Source: Erythrocercus mccallii (taxonomy: Eukaryota > Chordata > Aves > Passeriformes > Dicruridae). From it: a DNA stretch of 64,000 nucleotides. Positions 60,701-64,000 of this stretch are shown in pieces. Numbering within the stretch: the stretch's first letter is position 1; each line of letters opens with the position of its first letter. The stretch lies in NCBI GenBank assembly GCA_013397435.1, contig VZRG01001662.1, forward strand, positions 1 through 64,000, given 5' to 3'. A program made the translations under genes and the position numbers. The notes beneath the pieces were generated by a model. The model saw only the letters and a program-made list of their open reading frames with translations, ran no database searches and had not been told where the DNA came from.

Positions 60701-61254
60701 GTGTGACAAAAACAAGTTCCAGGGCTGCGTTCAGCTGTACCACAGTGCAAACCCTGCTGGTACCTTGTGCTCTGTGCCTGGCACAGCGCCCTATTGTTTC
60801 TCACACCCTAATTTGCTTTTTCCATCCTGGTTGCTGGCTGGAGCAGCTCCTCTCCTCCTGAGCAGGCTCCCAGGCAAGCTTCCAGGCAAGCAGCAGGGCT
60901 TGGGGGGAGCTGGGAGCCTCCTCCCAGAAGGGAAGGAGTGCAGAGGCTCAGAGCTGGCAGGTCAGTGCTGCTGGGCAGCCCCAGGCTGGCCCTGTCACAG
61001 CTCAGGGGTGTGACCTCCGTGGGAAATGACTGGTTAGGTTATTTTAGATGTCCCCAAAAGCCACTAATTATTAAATGAAGACCTGACACTTGCTAATGAG
61101 CTTGTTTGTTATTGCAGGGGCCTTGGGTAAAGCACCCAGTAAAGTCACAGATGCTCTGCCAGAGCCTGAGCCCATGGGAGCAGCTGCTGCTGCTGTGGAT
61201 GAGGAGGAGGACATCGAAGCGATGCAGTCACGGTTGGCGACCCTGCGGAGCTAG
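45503..61254 (+). CDS. CHMP3: CHMP3 (VPS24), ESCRT-III subunit
   Basis: Exons 45503-45547, 51972-52032, 55482-55661, 58173-58294, 60034-60148 and 61118-61254 join to 219 codons plus TAG (human 222). The product is a typical Snf7-family protein: conserved N-terminal MGLFGKTPEKPPKEL, basic helix 1 (about 16-55), helix 2 (about 56-105), helices 3-4 (about 106-165), an acidic coiled-coil stretch EDQEEMEEEAEAEIDK (152-167), and a C-terminal MIT-interacting motif IEAMQSRLATLRS (207-219). In the family, CHMP3 co-polymerises with CHMP2 and CHMP4 on endosomal, midbody and nuclear membranes and recruits VPS4 through the MIM for membrane scission. The linker before the MIM has five alanines and a shorter acidic run than human. 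The ATG follows a ccgcc Kozak context. Confidence 0.97.
45770..46104 (+). mobile_element. CR1 LINE 3' fragment with 25-base tail duplication
   Basis: Plus orientation: 'aggttagatactaagaagaatttcttccctgtgagggtagtgagacactggaacaggttgcc', 'ctgccccatacctggaaatgttcaaagccaggctggattaggc', 'ggaaggtgtccctgcctatggcaggg', tail 'acattctatgattcta'. The tail ends in two copies of a 19-base motif (attctaactcctcttgcag at 46061-46079 and 46086-46104), period 25. Confidence 0.94.
46102..47823 (+). repeat. 1.72 kb tandem duplication, copy 1
   Basis: 1722 bases beginning cagccttaaaattagg. Repeated almost exactly at 47825-49545. Seven differences were seen by eye (six substitutions and one T deletion), about 0.4 per cent. 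Contains a CR1 3' end. Confidence 0.98.
46775..47080 (+). mobile_element. CR1 LINE 3' fragment (in duplication copy 1)
   Basis: 'agtggtgcacagcaacaggacaaggagcagtgg', 'ccacccttacatgaggagaaacttctt', 'gagccctggaacagctgcacagggaggttgtggagtctccctctctggagacattccaaac', 'gggggtttggactggatgatctccagagagcccttcctaagccaatgattctgtgaat'. A CR1 3' end of the erect (plus) orientation. Confidence 0.92.
47824..47824. other. Single N at duplication junction
   Basis: One undetermined base lies exactly between the end of copy 1 and the start of copy 2. Confidence 0.99.
47825..49545 (+). repeat. 1.72 kb tandem duplication, copy 2
   Basis: 1721 bases. Differs from copy 1 at acacatgg/acatatgg, gtcgtgc/gtcatgc, ctgaagg/ctgaggg, ctgctttttt/ctgccttttt, one T fewer in aaaaattcc, ccctggggg/cccttgggg, and gagataa/gagacaa. 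Unique sequence resumes at 49546. Confidence 0.98.
48498..48802 (+). mobile_element. CR1 LINE 3' fragment (in duplication copy 2)
   Basis: Same element as at 46775-47080, carried by the second copy of the duplicated block. One base shorter. Confidence 0.92.
50560..51388 (+). mobile_element. Longer, decayed CR1 LINE fragment (about 0.8 kb)
   Basis: Follows the CR1 ORF2-end to 3' UTR order: 'cctcatgatgctgagcaatgcaaggttgtgcaggtggg', 'ctctgcaggaaaggatctgg', 'ataataaatgagtttccagtgtacctttgcagcagtgaaggcaa', 'aagaggccacatctgcagaagtgtcccactctgggc', 'ggcttgttttggcttggagaagag', 'tgtccagtgacagga', then 'gcagggcattggaaatagatgggctttaatgtcccttccaacccaaaacatttcaggattctatgag'. Frameshifts and stops throughout; no functional ORF. 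Confidence 0.85.
51688..51750 (-). mobile_element. CR1 3' terminal fragment
   Basis: 'aatcacatcatggaatcgttgaagagttttggttggaagggatctacaaaggtcctcctt' is a reverse CR1 3' end, about 220 bases upstream of CHMP3 exon 2. Confidence 0.8.
51972..52032 (+). CDS. CHMP3: CHMP3 exon 2
   Basis: 61 bases, VNEWSLKIRKEMRVIDRQIR plus G of Asp36. Acceptor CTTTTTAAG; the donor GTTTGT is weak at +3 and +4. Confidence 0.94.
52033..55481 (+). other. CHMP3: CHMP3 intron 2
   Basis: 3.4 kb of unique sequence. No repeat family, RNA gene or extra exon is recognised. ORFs are short and on both strands. Confidence 0.7.
55482..55661 (+). CDS. CHMP3: CHMP3 exon 3
   Basis: 180 bases, residues 36-95 (IQREEEKVKRSIKDAAKKNQ to MGMKNQL) plus G of Ala96. 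Acceptor GTGCTCCAG, donor GTAAGA. Core Snf7 helices 1-2. Confidence 0.97.
55662..58172 (+). other. CHMP3: CHMP3 intron 3
   Basis: 2.5 kb. Contains a short TG/CA palindromic cluster (56034-56073). Otherwise unique. Confidence 0.7.
56034..56073. repeat. TG/CA-rich inverted repeat cluster
   Basis: Perfect 8-base stem tgcaacat (56044-56051) / atgttgca (56057-56064) with a 5-base loop, inside two copies of catgtgcaaca. Alternating purine-pyrimidine. Confidence 0.7.
58173..58294 (+). CDS. CHMP3: CHMP3 exon 4
   Basis: 122 bases, residues 96-136 (VLRVAGSLQKSTEVMKAMQN to RDLSKEMMK). Acceptor CCTTCACAG, donor GTAAGG. Confidence 0.97.
58295..60033 (+). other. CHMP3: CHMP3 intron 4
   Basis: 1.7 kb. 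Holds one CR1 in reverse (59546-59800). Otherwise unique AT-rich sequence. Confidence 0.75.
59546..59800 (-). mobile_element. CR1 LINE 3' fragment
   Basis: Reverse CR1: 'cacggaatcgtggaatggtttgggttggaaaggatcctaaagaccatgtaattcc', 'ctgccatggacagggacatg', 'ggttgctcagagccccat', 'ctggggaacctgttccagtgcctcagcaccctcacagggaagaatttcttcctaatacctaatt'. Lies 230 bases before exon 5, antisense to CHMP3. Confidence 0.94.
60034..60148 (+). CDS. CHMP3: CHMP3 exon 5
   Basis: 115 bases, residues 137-174 plus G of Gly175 (AGIIEEMLEDTFEGLEDQEE to KILFEITA). Acceptor TTCTGCTAG, donor GTGAGT. Confidence 0.97.
60149..61117 (+). other. CHMP3: CHMP3 intron 5
   Basis: 1.0 kb of unique sequence. Nothing else is recognised. 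Confidence 0.75.
61118..61254 (+). CDS. CHMP3: CHMP3 exon 6 (terminal coding exon, MIM)
   Basis: 137 bases, residues 175-219 and TAG. Encodes the proline/acidic linker, five consecutive alanines (GCA GCT GCT GCT GCT), DEEED and the MIM. Acceptor TTATTGCAG. Confidence 0.97.
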
Positions 61255-61630
61255 GGACAGGATGGATGTGTACAGTTGGCTTTATTTTATTCTGTCCTAC
61301 CTTCAAAATGCAAAACTCAATGTATTCTCACTTATGTAATATATATATTTTTTTTCTTCCTGAGGATATTTTTCTCCAAGACACTAATGTAATATACTTC
61401 GTTGGGAAGTGCAGTCTCTTCCAGTTTTCTGTTCAGCCCATGTGGTGACATGGCAAGGGTGGTGTAATGTTATGTGTTTTTAAAGTCCTGAAATAATTCT
61501 CATCTTCAAGCAGCATTTCTCCCTAACAGGCACTTTGGTTTAATCTTCTACCAAAAACCTCCAGCACTGTCAGATCTGTATTTTCCTGAATCAATACAAA
61601 ACTTATTAAAGCTGCTTCTAACAGTCACTG
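61255..61630 (+). other. CHMP3: CHMP3 3' UTR (minimum extent)
   Basis: Follows the TAG. Contains a T-rich stretch (about 61348-61355) and ends near an ATTAAA at 61605-61610. The UTR may run further. Confidence 0.65.
61605..61610 (+). promoter_or_regulatory. Candidate polyadenylation signal ATTAAA (CHMP3)
   Basis: The common variant hexamer 351 bases after the stop codon. No AATAAA occurs earlier in the UTR. The assignment is inferential. Confidence 0.5.
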
Positions 61631-64000
61631 CCCTAGAGCAGTTTAGTTTGCATCACTTTGGCCTCTTTCACAAACAATACCCACCTCTAACACCTCCCTT
61701 TTAGTTTTTTAACACCTTTCTTTAGCACATTTAGAGCCTTCACTTCATAGTTAAAGAGAAGTTTTCAGTCTGTTGCAGCTCTCTATGATCACAGGAGAGC
61801 GTCTTAGCCAAGGCACAGTGAGGGCAGAGCAGTTGGCAGTAGTGGGATGGGGGCCCTGACTCACCAGGCTGTTGGCAAAGCTTCCCCCGACCCTGTGGCC
61901 ATGCCAAGGCCTCTCTGCTGCTCCAATAGCACATTTCAGGGTCAAATGAGAGCTGTGTCTCCTCTCAAGGAAAAGCTTCAGGCAAAACAGATGTCATGGG
62001 TCACAAAAGGCTGTTTACAAACCAAAATCTCTGACCCAAACCCATCACTGCCATAGCACCTCCTGGACAAAGGCCAGAGCTCTTCATTTTAAGGAAGACT
62101 TACCCTAAGACAGCCAACTCTCTAAAGAATTGCATCCCAACAGCAAGGGTAGAAAAACACAAAAGGCACACTGATAGCAAGATGGAGTCCAAGACTTCCC
62201 ATTTTCAGCCATAAAAGCATGGAGGGGGGCAAGCACTGTTCACCTTTGTAACCCCAGTGCTTCAGGGCTGTGCAATTCAAGTGTTCATCTCCACCCCAGT
62301 GCAACAAAAACAAGCAAGAGGGACAGTTTGTTGTGGTCTTAAAAATCCAGACAGGACAGATCAGAAACAAAAGTGAGTGAGAGCTGCAGTAAAACAAGAT
62401 TGAACAACAGCACAATGGTAAGAGCTCAAAATCCAGCTTCAACGATGAGCCTTTTCAGATCTATGTGCACACACACAGGGTGTGTAAGATCAGTGTGACT
62501 CAGCTCCCTGGAAGGTACTGTACTCCAGCTGCCCACAAATACTCCAGCTGGCTCCAAGGAAAGCAATTAACCTGCTTTATGTCATCTACTTCAACTTGAT
62601 ATTTCAAGGGAGAATGTTCAGGTAAGTGTTGTTTTTAAGCATACTTGACAAGTTCAAGCACAAAATGCCAAATCAAGGCACCCCAAGTGACTAGAACAAG
62701 TTATTTACTGTCAAGAGGTGTCAGCAAGTAAAGGTGGAGGAAAGCTCTCCCTGAGCAGAGTGAAGGGCTGTTGTGTAGGCAAACCTTCTGTAAGTCAACT
62801 TCACTAAACCCTTGCAAGAGACTCCTGCTCCCTGCACACCTCTGCAGCCTGGCCCCACTCCTGAGGGAGCAGTCGTAAGTGCCTCTGAAGAAGAATCCTG
62901 TCACCCACGACAGACTCAACAACTGATGCTGATCACAAACAGCAGGTCAAGTACTACAGGAAGGGGAAATTGCAGAGTTCAATGTGTTGCATAAGCTCAG
63001 AAAAGCGAACTTGGAGGTTTTCCTCTCCTGCCTGGCTGTTCCCAACAGCCATCCTGCAATTTTCAGTGCTGGAAAGGAACCGAAAGGTTTATTTTGTCTC
63101 AGGATATCTCATTAAATGAGAGATTCACTTTTCCACTCAAAATCTCTCTACCTGTTACAAGTTCTATGATGTTTTCAGTGTTTCTCCAAATAACCCTGAT
63201 TTCTGTCTGTACCATTTCAGACAGGAGCTGCAAAGCTCATGCGATACAGACCACAGCACTGACAGCAGTATTCAGCTAAGTCATGCTTGGGTTAAACAAA
63301 AATAACTAAACAGGGCTGCTGCTAAATTCCACACCCTTCAAATACTTCAAAAAACAGTATGAACCATTTATGATAAACAGTTTTCTTTCACATTTCAAAG
63401 TACTGCATCAAACTAATTACATTTTAAATAGTCAATTGAAGAAGACAGGCAAGGAACAGTATCTGAAATAGAAGAATTTTTTATGTAACCATTCAGTGTT
63501 AAAAACAAGAATCAAACATCAGTTCAAATTAAAGAGCAGTTTCGAACTGAAGACATTTGATTAAAAGTTTCTTTTAACATTTAGAAATTTAAATACATTT
63601 ACCTAAAGATGGTTAACTCCCATCTCTATGTTACTATACAATAGCTTAAAGCTACTTTTAAATGCTAGTTCTATGTTAATGTAAAATTCCAGAACTGCAT
63701 TCTTAACTTTTTATGTAAATTGGTTATTAAACTGAGCAATTCCATACTTCCTCCCACCCCAAAATAAATTTTAAAAATTGAAGCTTTACAATGCCTTGAA
63801 TAATATTTTTCAAACGAATAATTTGGAATAGTTCCCAACAGTTCTATAGGAGGTATTTTGTACAGTTTGGAGAGAAACTCCGTATAAAGTTCTATTGCAA
63901 CTGAGCATTCACAGTATGCCACAGTCCATACATATTACTACATATACATATCAGGTTTGTAAACATTGGAAGAATACACAGAACATAGTACCACAATCCT
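61631..64000. other. Region downstream of CHMP3; no gene recognised
   Basis: 2.4 kb without a supportable ORF or repeat. Very AT-rich after about 63.3 kb. By vertebrate synteny the next gene is KDM3A, convergent with CHMP3, so minus-strand 3' UTR could lie here. A TTTATT (AATAAA on minus) at 63088-63093 is a candidate hexamer. No KDM3A coding sequence is visible. Confidence 0.4.

Noticed and set aside
63300..64000. KDM3A coding exons on the minus strand
   Set aside because: No JmjC or other KDM3A coding sequence is visible. Only AT-rich sequence that might be UTR, so no gene was called.
1..64000. CRISPR arrays, operons, tRNA or rRNA genes, endogenous retroviral genes
   Set aside because: None of these is seen on either strand. 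The window is intron-bearing avian genomic DNA, and its recognised mobile DNA is CR1 plus one MIR-like relic.

Overview
This is vertebrate, almost certainly avian, nuclear DNA. The reasons are intron-split genes with GT-AG junctions, three CpG-island promoters, many CR1 LINE 3' ends (the dominant bird retrotransposon) and no mammalian-type SINE load. Three protein-coding genes can be rebuilt exon by exon with matching intron phases: RMND5A (minus strand, exons 1-7, 3' end outside the window), RNF103 (plus strand, complete, 686 residues) and CHMP3 (plus strand, complete, 219 residues). This matches the RMND5A - RNF103 - CHMP3 neighbourhood of human chromosome 2p11. The sequence cannot name the species.

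Layout. 1-20 kb: RMND5A in reverse, with exon 1 and a CpG-island promoter near 20 kb, seven coding exons back to 455, and long introns that include a 30-N assembly gap. 20-25.6 kb: intergenic, with several CR1 3' ends, between the divergently transcribed RMND5A and RNF103. 25.6-42.1 kb: RNF103, with a CpG and G-quadruplex-rich promoter, three small exons and one 1.6 kb terminal coding exon. 42.1-45.2 kb: intergenic, ending in a CR1 directly upstream of the next promoter. 45.2-61.6 kb: CHMP3 in six coding exons. Its first intron holds a 1.72 kb near-perfect tandem duplication with a single N at the junction, which looks like unmerged overlapping contigs. 61.6-64 kb: no gene recognised. It may include the 3' UTR of a convergent neighbour (KDM3A by synteny).

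Function. RMND5A is a RING-type subunit of the CTLH/GID ubiquitin ligase, RNF103 (Kf-1) is an ER-membrane RING-H2 ubiquitin ligase, and CHMP3 is an ESCRT-III subunit. They are syntenic neighbours, not an operon. In human, RNF103-CHMP3 readthrough transcripts are known, and the intron phases here would allow in-frame readthrough.

No new multi-gene system was found. The most useful observations are the probable false duplication in CHMP3 intron 1, a proposed cryptic SAP-like plus double thioredoxin-like luminal architecture in RNF103 supported by four N-glycosylation sequons, a conserved Cys cluster before the RNF103 RING, promoter motifs (CLEAR-like E-box at CHMP3, CRE-like site and G4 tracts at RNF103), and several ancient repeats including a probable MIR relic.
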